Source of the DNA: Shewanella loihica PV-4
GTDB lineage: Bacteria > Pseudomonadota > Gammaproteobacteria > Enterobacterales > Shewanellaceae
Length of the DNA: 64,000 nt
NCBI RefSeq assembly: GCF_000016065.1
Contig: NC_009092.1
Span: forward strand, 124,001 to 188,000
Direction: 5' to 3'
A program made the translations under genes and the position numbers. Under the pieces are notes generated by a model, which was given only the letters and a program-made list of their open reading frames with translations, made no database searches and was not told the DNA's origin. Positions 1 to 7,989 of this stretch are shown here, in pieces; the stretch's first letter is position 1, and every line of letters starts with the position of its first letter.

Positions 1-227
1 CCTTCGAGTGCCTGGTGGATCTCCTCGAAGGCTTGCCGCAGACTGTGTTGCGTCTGCCCCTGTTGTTGAATACCCAGGGCGATGACGGCGATGGCAACCA
101 CCTGAGCTATGCCGACCCAGAGCGAGGGCTGCTGGGTAAAGGCCAATAGGGCTGCGACGCCAGCGATAAGCAGTCCAATGATCGGCAGATTGTTTGCGTT
201 GCCAGTCTTGCTGTTCATTGCATCCAT
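1..227 (-). CDS. Probable methyl-accepting chemotaxis protein, N-terminal part (runs off the window)
   Basis: Only the first 75 residues are present; the gene continues past the left edge. The start ATG at 227 is preceded by a GAGG ribosome binding site. Two hydrophobic segments (about residues 14-30 and 36-54) are separated by only five or so residues, and a polar helical stretch follows. A receptor with this shape would have almost no periplasmic sensor domain and would sense from the cytoplasm or membrane. The assignment as a chemoreceptor rests mainly on its place directly after cheA and cheW on the same strand (inference); the signalling domain is outside the window. Confidence 0.6.
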   Translation of the reverse strand, partial: MDAMNSKTGNANNLPIIGLLIAGVAALLAFTQQPSLWVGIAQVVAIAVIALGIQQQGQTQHSLRQAFEEIHQALE

Positions 228-249
228 TCTCTGTTCCTCTCTTGCCGGG

Positions 250-807
250 TTAGGCGCTGACAGCCTGTGTTGAAGCAGCGTCGATATTATTGATGATGTT
301 TGACAGTTGGGCGGCCTCGGGCAGCACCTCACTGCTAAGTAGGGTGTCTATGTCCAGTAGAATCACCATCTTATCCGCCAGATTTGCGAGTCCCTTGATG
401 AAGGTGAGATCTGTCTCTTCGCCGAAGTCGGGGGCGTCGCGCAGATCTCTGTGGTGGACACTGAAGACATCTGAGACGGCATCGACCACTATGCCGATCA
501 CCTTGTGTTCGTCGCCGACACAGACCTTGATGACGATCACCACTGTCGTGGGGCCGTAGTCCAGGCTGGCGATTCCGAATCGCTGCCGTAGATCTATGAT
601 GGGGACTATGGTGCCGCGCAGATTGATGACCCCTTTGACATGGCTGGGGGAGTTGGGAATGACTGTCGTGGGCTCCCAGCCGCGGATCTCCTGCACCGAG
701 AGTATGTCGACGCCATACTCCTCATCGGCCATGATGAAAGTAAGATACTGGTCGCTGGCATCGTCTTTGGCGGTGAGTGTGATGCCTGCTTCATCTGCCT
801 GTGTCAT
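250..807 (-). CDS. cheW: Chemotaxis coupling protein CheW
   Basis: This is a 185-residue protein with a CheW domain over about residues 20-165. The typical CheW signatures are visible: YLTFIMADEEYGVDI near the N-terminus, then VQEIRGW, and VKGVINLRGTIVPIIDLR near residues 57-74. CheW bridges chemoreceptors to the kinase CheA in signalling arrays at the membrane. It lies 28 bases after cheA and just before a probable receptor gene, so it is probably co-transcribed as one small chemotaxis unit. The N-terminal 18 or so residues are a polar extension. The family call is firm; which receptor it serves is inferred from position. Confidence 0.95.
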   Translation of the reverse strand: MTQADEAGITLTAKDDASDQYLTFIMADEEYGVDILSVQEIRGWEPTTVIPNSPSHVKGVINLRGTIVPIIDLRQRFGIASLDYGPTTVVIVIKVCVGDEHKVIGIVVDAVSDVFSVHHRDLRDAPDFGEETDLTFIKGLANLADKMVILLDIDTLLSSEVLPEAAQLSNIINNIDAASTQAVSA

Positions 808-835
808 GGATGAATCTCCCTTCTCATTTGGTTTC

Positions 836-2896
836 CTAGGCGGCGTGCTCTTGGGTACTGTTGATGCCCGCGAGGCTGACTAATCCGGCAATGTCTATGA
901 TCAAGGCAACGGTACCGTCGCCGAGTATGGTGGCGCCCGAAATACCGGCCACCTTGCTGTAGTTGTCTTCCAGGCTCTTGATCACCACCTGCTGTTGGGA
1001 CAGCAGCTCGTCGACCAGGAGTCCTACCTTATCGTTGTTGGCATCGACTACCATCACCAGGCCATCTTTAATCTGTTTGGCATCTGCCTCGTGATGGAAG
1101 GCCTCATAGACCTTGAGCACTGGCAGGTATTCGTCCCGCAGACGAATCACCTCATGTTCTTCACTCAGGCGATTGATATGGGCGGCGGGCACCTCGAGCG
1201 ACTCGTGAATTGCCACTAGGGGCACCACATAGGTGTGCGTGCCGATGCGTACCAACTGACCGTCGAGAATCGCCAGGGTGAGCGGCAGGCGTATGGTAAA
1301 GCGACTACCCTTGTCCTGGGTGGATTTCAGCTCTATGGTGCCGTTGAGTTCGTGAATGTTTCTCAGCACCACATCCATGCCGACGCCGCGGCCGGAGAGG
1401 TCTGAGACCGTCTCTGCGGTAGAGAAGCCGGGTTTGAAGATCAGCTGGTGAATGGCCTCTTCGCTCAGCTCTTCGTCGCTGCCGACTAGTCCCTTGGCGC
1501 GTGCCTTATCGAGAATTTTCTGGGTGTTGAGACCGGCGCCGTCATCGATGATCTCTATGATGATGTTACCGCCCTGATGGAAGGCATTGAGGGTGAGTGT
1601 GCCGGTTTCGGGCTTGCCCTTCTGACGGCGCACCTCCGGGGTCTCCAGGCCATGGTCGAGGGAGTTTCTTACCAGGTGCACCATAGGGTCGACTATCTTC
1701 TCCATTACCGTCTTGTCCAGCTCGGTATCTTCCCCCTTGAGGATCAGCTCCACCTTTTTACCCAGTTGCTGGCCTATGTCCCGTACCAGACGGGGGAAGC
1801 GGTTGAAGGCGAAGCTGATGGGCAGCATGCGGATCTGCATGACACTCTCCTGCAGATCCCGGGTGTGGCTGGCTAGCTGCTCCAGCCCCTGCTTCATGGT
1901 GATGAAGGACTCGGGCGTCATCTCCTCCTGCTGACCTATCTGGCCCAGCATGGCCTGGGTGATCACCAGCTCGCCCACCATATTGATCAGCAGATCTATC
2001 TTCTCTATGCTGACGCGGATGGATCCGGCGTCCTGGGTCTTGCTGCTGACCACGCTGGGCCTAGTCTGGCTTGCGGGTTTTTCGGGTTGGACACTAGCTG
2101 GGGTAGTTGTTTGAGTACTGGCCTGAATATCGCTTTCTGCCGTCGCCTCTATCTCTTTCTCAGTCGTTATCTCACTGGCCTCGCTCGCCTTGGGCTGAGC
2201 CTGATAGTCAATGTCGCACTCATCCTCGACCCATTCGAAGGCTTCCTTAAGACGCGAAAGGGGTTGGTCTGTGGTGAGGGTGAGCGACCAGGCGAGGTAG
2301 CAGGCCTCGGGGTCATATTGAGTGAAGTCGGGGATCTCCTGCGGCAGTAGCTCGACACTGAGTTCTCCGCACTGACCCAGCTCGTTGAACATCAGCAAAG
2401 GGTCGTTACCGTACCTGAGGATGTCCGTGCCGGCCTTGAAGCTGATCTGCCAGGTCGTCTGTTCTGGCGTCTCGGGTTCGCGCTGGGTTTCATCTTCTTG
2501 TGACTCGCCCTGGGATAGCTCGGCGGCAAACTTCTGCTCCAGATCGCTGAGCATGGGATCGTCGAAGGTTTGCTGATGCATGACGGCGTCGAGCATGTTA
2601 CGCAGCAGGTCGACCGACAGCAGGAGTATGTCCTGATGATGGCTGGTCATCTCGCGGCGGCCGTCGCGGATCTCATCCAGCAGCGTCTCTAGCAGGTGGG
2701 TGTAGTTGGCGACCTGGTTAAAACCGAAGGTGCCGCTGCCCCCCTTGATGGAGTGGGCGGCGCGAAAGATGGTGTTGATCGCCTCGGGATCCGGCGCGGC
2801 GATATCTAGCTTCAGCAGCTCGGACTCCATGCTTTCCAAGCCCTCAAGGCTTTCTTCAAAGAAGACTTGGCTGAATTGACTCAGATCGATTTCCAT
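836..2896 (-). CDS. cheA: Chemotaxis histidine kinase CheA
   Basis: This 686-residue kinase has the full CheA layout. An N-terminal HPt domain carries the phospho-accepting histidine in AAHSIKGG (His48). A linker and response-regulator-binding part rich in Glu, Thr and Ala (about 130-290) follows, then the dimerisation helices. The ATP-binding domain has the N box NSLDHGLE, the G1 box DDGAGLN and the G2 box SGRGVGMDVV. A C-terminal CheW-like domain starts near residue 545. It autophosphorylates in response to receptors and passes phosphate to CheY. It lies in the order STAS-cheY-cheA-cheW-receptor. No cheB or cheR is seen here, though they may lie beyond the left edge. Confidence 0.97.
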   Translation of the reverse strand: MEIDLSQFSQVFFEESLEGLESMESELLKLDIAAPDPEAINTIFRAAHSIKGGSGTFGFNQVANYTHLLETLLDEIRDGRREMTSHHQDILLLSVDLLRNMLDAVMHQQTFDDPMLSDLEQKFAAELSQGESQEDETQREPETPEQTTWQISFKAGTDILRYGNDPLLMFNELGQCGELSVELLPQEIPDFTQYDPEACYLAWSLTLTTDQPLSRLKEAFEWVEDECDIDYQAQPKASEASEITTEKEIEATAESDIQASTQTTTPASVQPEKPASQTRPSVVSSKTQDAGSIRVSIEKIDLLINMVGELVITQAMLGQIGQQEEMTPESFITMKQGLEQLASHTRDLQESVMQIRMLPISFAFNRFPRLVRDIGQQLGKKVELILKGEDTELDKTVMEKIVDPMVHLVRNSLDHGLETPEVRRQKGKPETGTLTLNAFHQGGNIIIEIIDDGAGLNTQKILDKARAKGLVGSDEELSEEAIHQLIFKPGFSTAETVSDLSGRGVGMDVVLRNIHELNGTIELKSTQDKGSRFTIRLPLTLAILDGQLVRIGTHTYVVPLVAIHESLEVPAAHINRLSEEHEVIRLRDEYLPVLKVYEAFHHEADAKQIKDGLVMVVDANNDKVGLLVDELLSQQQVVIKSLEDNYSKVAGISGATILGDGTVALIIDIAGLVSLAGINSTQEHAA

Positions 2897-2917
2897 ATCC
2901 CACCATCCAGACTCAGA

Positions 2918-3280
2918 TTAACGTAACACCTTGTTGACCGTGGCAAGCAGCTGGTCGGGGTTAAAGGGTTTGACTATCCAGCCGGTGGCACCGGCCGAGC
3001 GTCCCTCCTGCTTCTTTTCGCTGCCCGATTCTGTGGTCAGCATCAGTAGAGGGGTGAACTTATAGTTGGGCAGGCTGCGTAGGTTGCGGATCAAGGTGAT
3101 GCCGTCCATCACTGGCATGTTGACGTCTGAGATCACCAGGTCATAGTCCTGGCTCTTCGCCTGGGTCAGCGCCTCGTCACCGTTGCAGGCTTCGGTCACA
3201 TCGAATCCCGCCGTCTTGAGGGTAAAGCCCACCATCTGACGCATGGAGGCTGAATCATCTACTGCGAGTATCTTCTTCAT
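2918..3280 (-). CDS. CheY-type response regulator
   Basis: This 120-residue stand-alone receiver domain starts MKKILAVDDSASMRQ, with the acidic pair Asp-Asp at about 8-9. The phospho-accepting Asp lies in DLVISDVNMPVMDG (about 53), and the Thr and Lys switch residues are in MLTTES and IVKPFN. The start at 3280 was chosen because it begins the receiver fold and overlaps the stop of the preceding STAS gene as ATGA, a sign of translational coupling. A longer open frame upstream is only the STAS gene read in another frame. It is probably the phosphorylation target of the adjacent CheA. The downstream output (flagellar motor or other) cannot be told from the sequence. Confidence 0.93.
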   Translation of the reverse strand: MKKILAVDDSASMRQMVGFTLKTAGFDVTEACNGDEALTQAKSQDYDLVISDVNMPVMDGITLIRNLRSLPNYKFTPLLMLTTESGSEKKQEGRSAGATGWIVKPFNPDQLLATVNKVLR

Positions 3281-3576
3281 TCTTGAATTCTCTCCTGAGC
3301 AAGCGCAAAGATCTGTGTCGCGTCGAGCCCCAACTCGGCCAGGGTATGTTCGACCTCCTCTGCGGGCGGCGTCCATTCGATGGCATGGTGGTGCGTCTGG
3401 CAATAGTGATGCAAAAAGTAGAGCAGCTGCGCACCTGAGGTATCGACCCGGGTCAACTGGCTGGCGTCGATACACAAGGTGTCGGACGCTGTGAGTTGTT
3501 CGGCAATATCGTGGTGGACCTGCTGGATGTTACGAATCGTCAGCTCGGACGCTAAGCGAATCGGACTCTGGGTCAT
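3277..3576 (-). CDS. STAS-domain protein (anti-sigma-factor-antagonist type)
   Basis: This is a 99-residue protein made of one STAS domain. The core reads LCIDASQLTRVDTSGAQLL (about residues 34-52), with the Asp-Thr-Ser-Gly motif whose serine is the usual phosphorylation site in the SpoIIAA family. It is the first gene of the chemotaxis cluster and overlaps the receiver gene by four bases. In the family, STAS proteins relay switches by binding or releasing a partner kinase or anti-sigma factor. Here its link to CheA signalling is inferred only from position. No partner kinase of the RsbW type is seen nearby. Confidence 0.85.
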   Translation of the reverse strand: MTQSPIRLASELTIRNIQQVHHDIAEQLTASDTLCIDASQLTRVDTSGAQLLYFLHHYCQTHHHAIEWTPPAEEVEHTLAELGLDATQIFALAQERIQE

Positions 3577-3676
3577 CGGGGGGCTCCTCTACAATCCCTG
3601 TCAATAAGACTCCACTAGGATCAAAAGATAGACGGTAAATAAGAGGCTTGCCTGAAAAATAACAGTTTTTTAACTA

Positions 3677-3703
3677 AATGGGCTCCCAGGAGGGGAGCCC
3701 ATT
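3677..3703 (-). terminator. Hairpin after the cox assembly operon
   Basis: A perfect 11-bp inverted repeat (3677-3687 with 3693-3703) has a five-base loop. It lies 37 bases after the stop of the sco gene, in its direction of transcription. The trailing sequence on the minus strand is only moderately U-rich (TTTAGTT), so termination may be partial. A T6 run on the plus strand lies on the wrong side for a rightward terminator. Confidence 0.6.
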
Positions 3704-3739
3704 AGCGGTGATGAGAGTAATTTTGACGAGTGAGTCTCG

Positions 3740-4375
3740 CTATTCACCATAGTGAGTCGCCAGGGCGATCACATCATGAATGAGGTTCTTGTTGCGGATC
3801 TGCGGCAGCTGTCGCGGATCTAGGCTGGTGGGTTTAACCGTGGCCACCCGGGTGCCGTCGGGAGAGATGAGCACCATGGAGGCGCTGTGATCCACCTGAT
3901 AGTTTTCGCCTTCGCCCACCATGGTATATACGAATCCCAGCTCACGGGTCAGCGGCAGTAACTGGCTGTGGGGCGCCGTGACCGCAATGAAGTTGGGATT
4001 GAAGAAGTTGATGTAATCCTTGAGTTTTACCTGGGTATCCCGCGCAGGATCGACCGACAGAAACACCACCTGCAGATCCACCACGCCTTCCAGTTGTTGA
4101 TAGGCCGCCGCCAGCTTGCCCAGGGTGGTGGGGCAGACATCCGGGCAAGAGGTGTAGCCGACGAAGAACAGGCTCCACTTGTCTTTTAGCCGGGCGTTGG
4201 TGAAGGCCTTGCCGTTCTGATCCGTCAGCTCGAAGGGGGACAGAGGTCGCTGCTGGGGATAGCGATAGCTGGTGAGCAGCTCGGGCGGCGTGGCTTGGCC
4301 CGTGAAGTTAACCGCCGCGATCGCCCCCAGGCCGCTGAAGATGAATAAGGTTAGGACTATCCATAGCGGTTTCAT
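3740..4375 (-). CDS. SCO1/SenC-type copper chaperone for cytochrome c oxidase
   Basis: This 211-residue protein has an N-terminal membrane anchor (about 4-22) and a thioredoxin-like domain facing the periplasm. The copper-binding motif CPDVCP gives Cys77 and Cys81, and the third ligand is His163 in VDHSAS, as known for the SCO family. SCO proteins deliver copper to, or reduce, the CuA site of oxidase subunit II. It is the last gene of the cox cluster, four bases after cyoE, which fits that role. The length is normal for the family. Confidence 0.95.
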   Translation of the reverse strand: MKPLWIVLTLFIFSGLGAIAAVNFTGQATPPELLTSYRYPQQRPLSPFELTDQNGKAFTNARLKDKWSLFFVGYTSCPDVCPTTLGKLAAAYQQLEGVVDLQVVFLSVDPARDTQVKLKDYINFFNPNFIAVTAPHSQLLPLTRELGFVYTMVGEGENYQVDHSASMVLISPDGTRVATVKPTSLDPRQLPQIRNKNLIHDVIALATHYGE

Positions 4376-4379
4376 CGCG

Positions 4380-5282
4380 TTAGCTCCAGAGATAGTGGTC
4401 GACTAGGAGCAGCAAGAAGAGCAGCATCAGATGGTAGATGGAGAAGCGAAACACCTGCATCGCCAGGCCCGGCTTGTCTCGATACTTGAGTTGCCAGGCC
4501 TTATAGATGAAGCCGCAACTCAACAGAGTCGACCCCACCAGATAAAGGGGACCGCACATGCCGACCAGCACAGGGTAGAGGCAGGCCAGCGCCAGCAACA
4601 CCGTATAGAGCATGATGCAGGTCTTGGTAAATTCGACGCCGTGGGTGACGGGCAGCATGGGCACATCGACCTTGGCATATTCGGCGCGTCTGTGGATCGC
4701 CAGCGCCCAGAAGTGGGGCGGGGTCCAGGCGAAGATGATGATCACCAGCAGCAAGGCATGGCCGTGAAACTCACCGGTGATCGCCGTCCAACCCAGTAGG
4801 GGGGGCATGGCGCCGGCCAAGCCGCCGACGACGATATTCTGGGGTGTCGCGCGCTTGAGATAGGCGGTATAGATCACCGCGTAGCCGATGAGACTGGCGA
4901 AGGTGAGCCAGGCGGTGAGCGGGTTGACGGCCCAGTAGAGCAGCGCAAAGCCGAGAATCGCCATGGCGGTGGCAAAGGTGAGCGCCTTGGTGATAGAGAT
5001 CCGGCCTTTGGGGAGCGGACGGTTATAGGTGCGGGCCATCAGGCCGTCGATGCGGCGGTCGATCAGATGGTTATAGGCCGCAGCGGCCCCCGCCATCATG
5101 CCTATGCCCACCAGGCCGGCGATCAGCGGCTGAACCGGTACCGCGCCTGGCACCGCCAGACACATGCCGACCAATACGGTCAGCAGCATCAGGGCAACCA
5201 CCCTAGGCTTGGTCATTTCGAGGTAGGCGCGCCAAGGGAGCGGGGTGGCGACAGGCTTAGTGATTGTCATAGGTTTGGCCAT
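4380..5282 (-). CDS. cyoE: Protoheme IX farnesyltransferase (heme O synthase)
   Basis: This 300-residue polytopic membrane protein belongs to the UbiA prenyltransferase family. The first Asp-rich motif is visible in [18 protein letters not shown] (about residues 67-84), followed by [10 protein letters not shown] second conserved loop, [20 protein letters not shown], lies near 190. It joins farnesyl diphosphate to heme B to make heme O, which CtaA then converts to heme A. ctaA lies directly upstream and the pair supplies the heme A of the oxidase encoded further upstream. It is also called ctaB in cox clusters. Confidence 0.97.
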   Translation of the reverse strand: MAKPMTITKPVATPLPWRAYLEMTKPRVVALMLLTVLVGMCLAVPGAVPVQPLIAGLVGIGMMAGAAAAYNHLIDRRIDGLMARTYNRPLPKGRISITKALTFATAMAILGFALLYWAVNPLTAWLTFASLIGYAVIYTAYLKRATPQNIVVGGLAGAMPPLLGWTAITGEFHGHALLLVIIIFAWTPPHFWALAIHRRAEYAKVDVPMLPVTHGVEFTKTCIMLYTVLLALACLYPVLVGMCGPLYLVGSTLLSCGFIYKAWQLKYRDKPGLAMQVFRFSIYHLMLLFLLLLVDHYLWS

Positions 5283-5294
5283 GGCGATGCCTCC

Positions 5295-6278
5295 TTATGC
5301 CTTACGCCACAGGGCGTAGTTGATGAAGACCAAGGTGAGTAACAGGAGTGCGGCGCCCGCGTTATGGGACACGGCGATCCCCAGGGGAAGGTGCAGCACC
5401 ACGTTGCTGATCCCCAGGGCTATCTGCAGGCACAATAACCCCAGGAGTACCCAGGCACTGCGTTTCAGCAGCTGAGAGTGTGAGAATTTAATCATGCAAT
5501 ACACCAGCCAGAGCAGTGCGGTCGCCGTGATGATGGCGCCGAATCTGTGAGCCACATGAATCGTCATGCGGGAGGAGTAATCCAGTATGCCGAACTCGTA
5601 GCTACCTTCCGTCTTATGCAGGGGATAGAAGGCATGCAGCGGGTCGAGGTTGCTTACCCAGTCTCCTTCGCAGATGGGCAGTGTGGTGCAGGCCAGCGCC
5701 GCATAGTTAGAGGAGGTCCAGCCGCCCAGGATGATCTGCAGCACGAGTAAGCTAAGGCAGAAGAGGGCGTAGGGTGCCAGTTTTCGCAGCCTTGGCTCGC
5801 CGCCGGGCAGTCGTAGCGGCTTGGTCCTGAGGTAGAGGAGCCACAATAAGGAGATCAGGGTAAAGCCGCCTATCAGGTGGGACATCACCACCACGGGCAT
5901 GAGTTTCATGGTGACGGTCCACATTCCCAGCGCCGCCTGAAATAGGATCAGCAGGGCGATAAAGCTCGGCAGCTTCTTAGGAGCATCGGGCCGCCTGAAG
6001 CTGATGAAGAGGATGAAGGCGACCAGCAGGCCCAGGGTGCCGGCAATGTATCTGTGGATCATCTCCAGCCAGGCCTTCTCGGGTTCTACCGTGTGTTCGG
6101 GAAAGCTGTCCTGGGCTTTGGCCAGCTCATGGCTCTGGGTGGGCACCTTGATCATGCCATAGCAGCCGGGCCAGTCGGGGCAGCCAAGGCCGGCGTCAGA
6201 CAGTCGGGTGTAGGCACCCATAAGTATCACGCACAGGGTAAAGACCAGGGTGAGTTTGAGTAGGGAAGTCATCTGCAT
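5295..6278 (-). CDS. ctaA: Heme A synthase CtaA
   Basis: This 327-residue membrane protein has about eight transmembrane helices. GCPDWPGCYG near residue 32 carries the conserved cysteine pair. Conserved histidines, proposed heme ligands in this family, are seen in MIHRYIAGT, MSHLIGG, HVAHRFG and VSHNAG. It oxidises the C8 methyl group of heme O to give heme A. Its ATG (6278) overlaps the stop of the preceding gene by one base (TAATG), so translation is probably coupled. A start two codons later is also possible. Confidence 0.95.
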   Translation of the reverse strand: MQMTSLLKLTLVFTLCVILMGAYTRLSDAGLGCPDWPGCYGMIKVPTQSHELAKAQDSFPEHTVEPEKAWLEMIHRYIAGTLGLLVAFILFISFRRPDAPKKLPSFIALLILFQAALGMWTVTMKLMPVVVMSHLIGGFTLISLLWLLYLRTKPLRLPGGEPRLRKLAPYALFCLSLLVLQIILGGWTSSNYAALACTTLPICEGDWVSNLDPLHAFYPLHKTEGSYEFGILDYSSRMTIHVAHRFGAIITATALLWLVYCMIKFSHSQLLKRSAWVLLGLLCLQIALGISNVVLHLPLGIAVSHNAGAALLLLTLVFINYALWRKA

Positions 6279-6829
6279 TAGCCGACCCTCGACAGTTTAA
6301 GCATCTTTCTTAAGTCGGCGATCATCGCCTTACCCAGCATCAGCTGGGCCTGCTCATCTTCAACCTGGGCATAGCGCATCACCAGGGAGCCCAGGGGATC
6401 CACTATGATGATCTCTTCCCGGGTCAGCATCTGGCTGAGCGCCTCGGTAGCCTGGGCTGTAGTGAAGCTGAACTCACTCTCCTGCAGCGCCGCAAGATCG
6501 CTGTCTGCCTGTAGCAGTATGATGGGGTTGACCCTGTGTTGGTCCCGTCCCAGGGCGATCTGGCTCTGATGCAGTATGTAGAGTCGGTTCATGCAGGCCT
6601 GATCGCATTGGCTCGGCAGCAGGTAGATCATCTGCCAGTGCTTGGGCATGGGGTTGGCCATCGCTAGGCGGGCGTAGTTGGTATCGGGCGGCAGGAGTTC
6701 GCCCTTGTTGGTGACGCCACCATGGTAGAGGTTCAGACTCAGCACCAGCTTTGCCACCGCAACGGGTAAGACAAATACCAGTAGCAAGATCAGTAGGGGT
6801 TTTGCGCCTCGGCTCTTTGGGGATCTCAT
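6278..6829 (-). CDS. Membrane-anchored protein of the cox cluster, function unknown
   Basis: I do not recognise a named family with certainty. The 183 residues begin with a basic stretch and one hydrophobic helix (about 11-30), so the rest is probably periplasmic. The middle contains WQMIYLLPSQCDQACMNRLY, a Cys-x-x-x-Cys placed after a beta strand as in SCO and thioredoxin-like folds. The C-terminus has IIVDPLGSLVMRYA, which resembles the late strand-turn of those folds. It sits between SURF1 and ctaA and overlaps ctaA by one base, so a role in copper or thiol handling during oxidase assembly is a reasonable inference. Confidence 0.8.
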   Translation of the reverse strand: MRSPKSRGAKPLLILLLVFVLPVAVAKLVLSLNLYHGGVTNKGELLPPDTNYARLAMANPMPKHWQMIYLLPSQCDQACMNRLYILHQSQIALGRDQHRVNPIILLQADSDLAALQESEFSFTTAQATEALSQMLTREEIIIVDPLGSLVMRYAQVEDEQAQLMLGKAMIADLRKMLKLSRVG

Positions 6830-7001
6830 CTTAATCCTCTGTTGATTATTTTATGGGTTAGCGCGCGCCAGACACCGAAAAATATCAACTCCCCGAGACG
6901 GCTAGGAAGTGACCATTTACCTGGGTGAGCCCCCCGTTAATTCGGGGTGCCTATTGTTTAACCTACAGGGTCAGCTGACTTTGCGCAACAAGTTACGGCA
7001 T

Positions 7002-7757
7002 TCATTTGTCTTTACTGGATTCTTTGTTTTTCCTCTTAAATATCAGAAGGTAAGCCATAAGTATCAGAAACGCGGTCGCCATAGAGAACCACTGCAGGGC
7101 GTAGCCCTGATGCTTCAGGGCACTCATGGGGATCGGCTGCCAGGGATGGGGGAGCGCGCTGCCCGGAATCGCCTCGGGTTGAAGAATGGCGGGGGCGAGC
7201 GGCAGCCCAAGTGTTTGCGATAACTCCGGCAGGTTAAGGTTCTGGATGCGCATGGGGGAGCCCGTCTCGGCCAGTAGATGTTGACTCAGTGGGTTGCTGG
7301 CTCGCTGATAGACGCGACCACTTAGTGTCACCTCTCGGCTTAGTTTGGTTAGTTGGGGCAGTTTCTGTCTGTCCAGGCCGCTGTCGATAAAGCCGAGCTC
7401 GACCAGCAGCAAGGGATCATCGGCCTCGCTCTCGGTCTCGACACGCATCACCTGGTAGGCCAGATAACCGACGTGGCCCTCATATACCTGGTTGTCCAGC
7501 AATATGATGGGGGCGTCCACAGGAGTCGCCTGGACCTCCAGACGATAGCCGGTGAGGGATTCACTTTCGGCCAAGGCGAGCAGACCCTGATAATCCAGCG
7601 GCGCGGCGGCCTGCTTGACGGTGAGCGCCTGTTGCAGTGCCTGCTTCTCGGCGGCCCTGTCTAACTGCCAAAGTCCCAGCTTGACCAGAATGGTGAATAC
7701 CAGCAAAGTAACTAAAACGAGAAAAATCGTGCCACCGCGAACCGTGGGAGCCTTCAT
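7002..7757 (-). CDS. SURF1 family cytochrome oxidase biogenesis protein
   Basis: This 251-residue protein has one transmembrane segment at each end (about 9-29 and 223-243) around a soluble domain, the normal SURF1 layout. Family hallmarks are GLWQLDRAAEKQAL after the first helix and LQWFSMATAFLIL at the second. SURF1 assists insertion of heme A into oxidase subunit I. The start at 7757 is preferred because it places the first helix at the N-terminus. An in-frame extension to 7868 exists but would run through the divergent small gene. The start codon shares two bases with that gene. Confidence 0.92.
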   Translation of the reverse strand: MKAPTVRGGTIFLVLVTLLVFTILVKLGLWQLDRAAEKQALQQALTVKQAAAPLDYQGLLALAESESLTGYRLEVQATPVDAPIILLDNQVYEGHVGYLAYQVMRVETESEADDPLLLVELGFIDSGLDRQKLPQLTKLSREVTLSGRVYQRASNPLSQHLLAETGSPMRIQNLNLPELSQTLGLPLAPAILQPEAIPGSALPHPWQPIPMSALKHQGYALQWFSMATAFLILMAYLLIFKRKNKESSKDK

Positions 7758-7974
7758 GAGCGAAATACTGCTATTTAAGATCGTCTTAGTACTGCTATTG
7801 GTCTTCATTATCTTTAATCTTGGCCGGGCCTTATTTGTCTTAGTGAAGGGAGAGGGCAAGGCGCCCATGAGTCAGTATCTGGGGCGGCGTGTGCTCTTCT
7901 CTGTGCTGGTGGTGCTCCTGCTATTGATTGCCTTGGGACTGGGGATCATCACCCCCAATCCCAGACCCTATTAG
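7756..7974 (+). CDS. Small twin-transmembrane protein (DUF2909 type)
   Basis: This 72-residue protein is read against the surrounding cox genes. It has two hydrophobic helices (about 5-26 and 46-65) joined by a loop containing GRALFVLVKGEGKAPMSQYLGRR. This matches what I know of the DUF2909 family of small proteins found next to cox genes in gammaproteobacteria. A GGGAG ribosome binding site (7746-7750) stands five bases before the ATG. The start overlaps the SURF1 start head to head by two bases within CATG. A role in oxidase assembly is inferred from location only. Confidence 0.85.
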   Translation: MSEILLFKIVLVLLLVFIIFNLGRALFVLVKGEGKAPMSQYLGRRVLFSVLVVLLLLIALGLGIITPNPRPY

Positions 7975-7989
7975 TCTCTAGATTCGTCG

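Noticed and set aside
3281..3475. N-terminal extension of the CheY-type protein
   Set aside because: It is the STAS gene read out of frame; the receiver domain starts at 3280 with an ATGA overlap.
3665..3703. Rightward terminator near 3677
   Set aside because: The T-run is on the upstream side of the hairpin for plus-strand transcription, and no plus-strand gene ends there.
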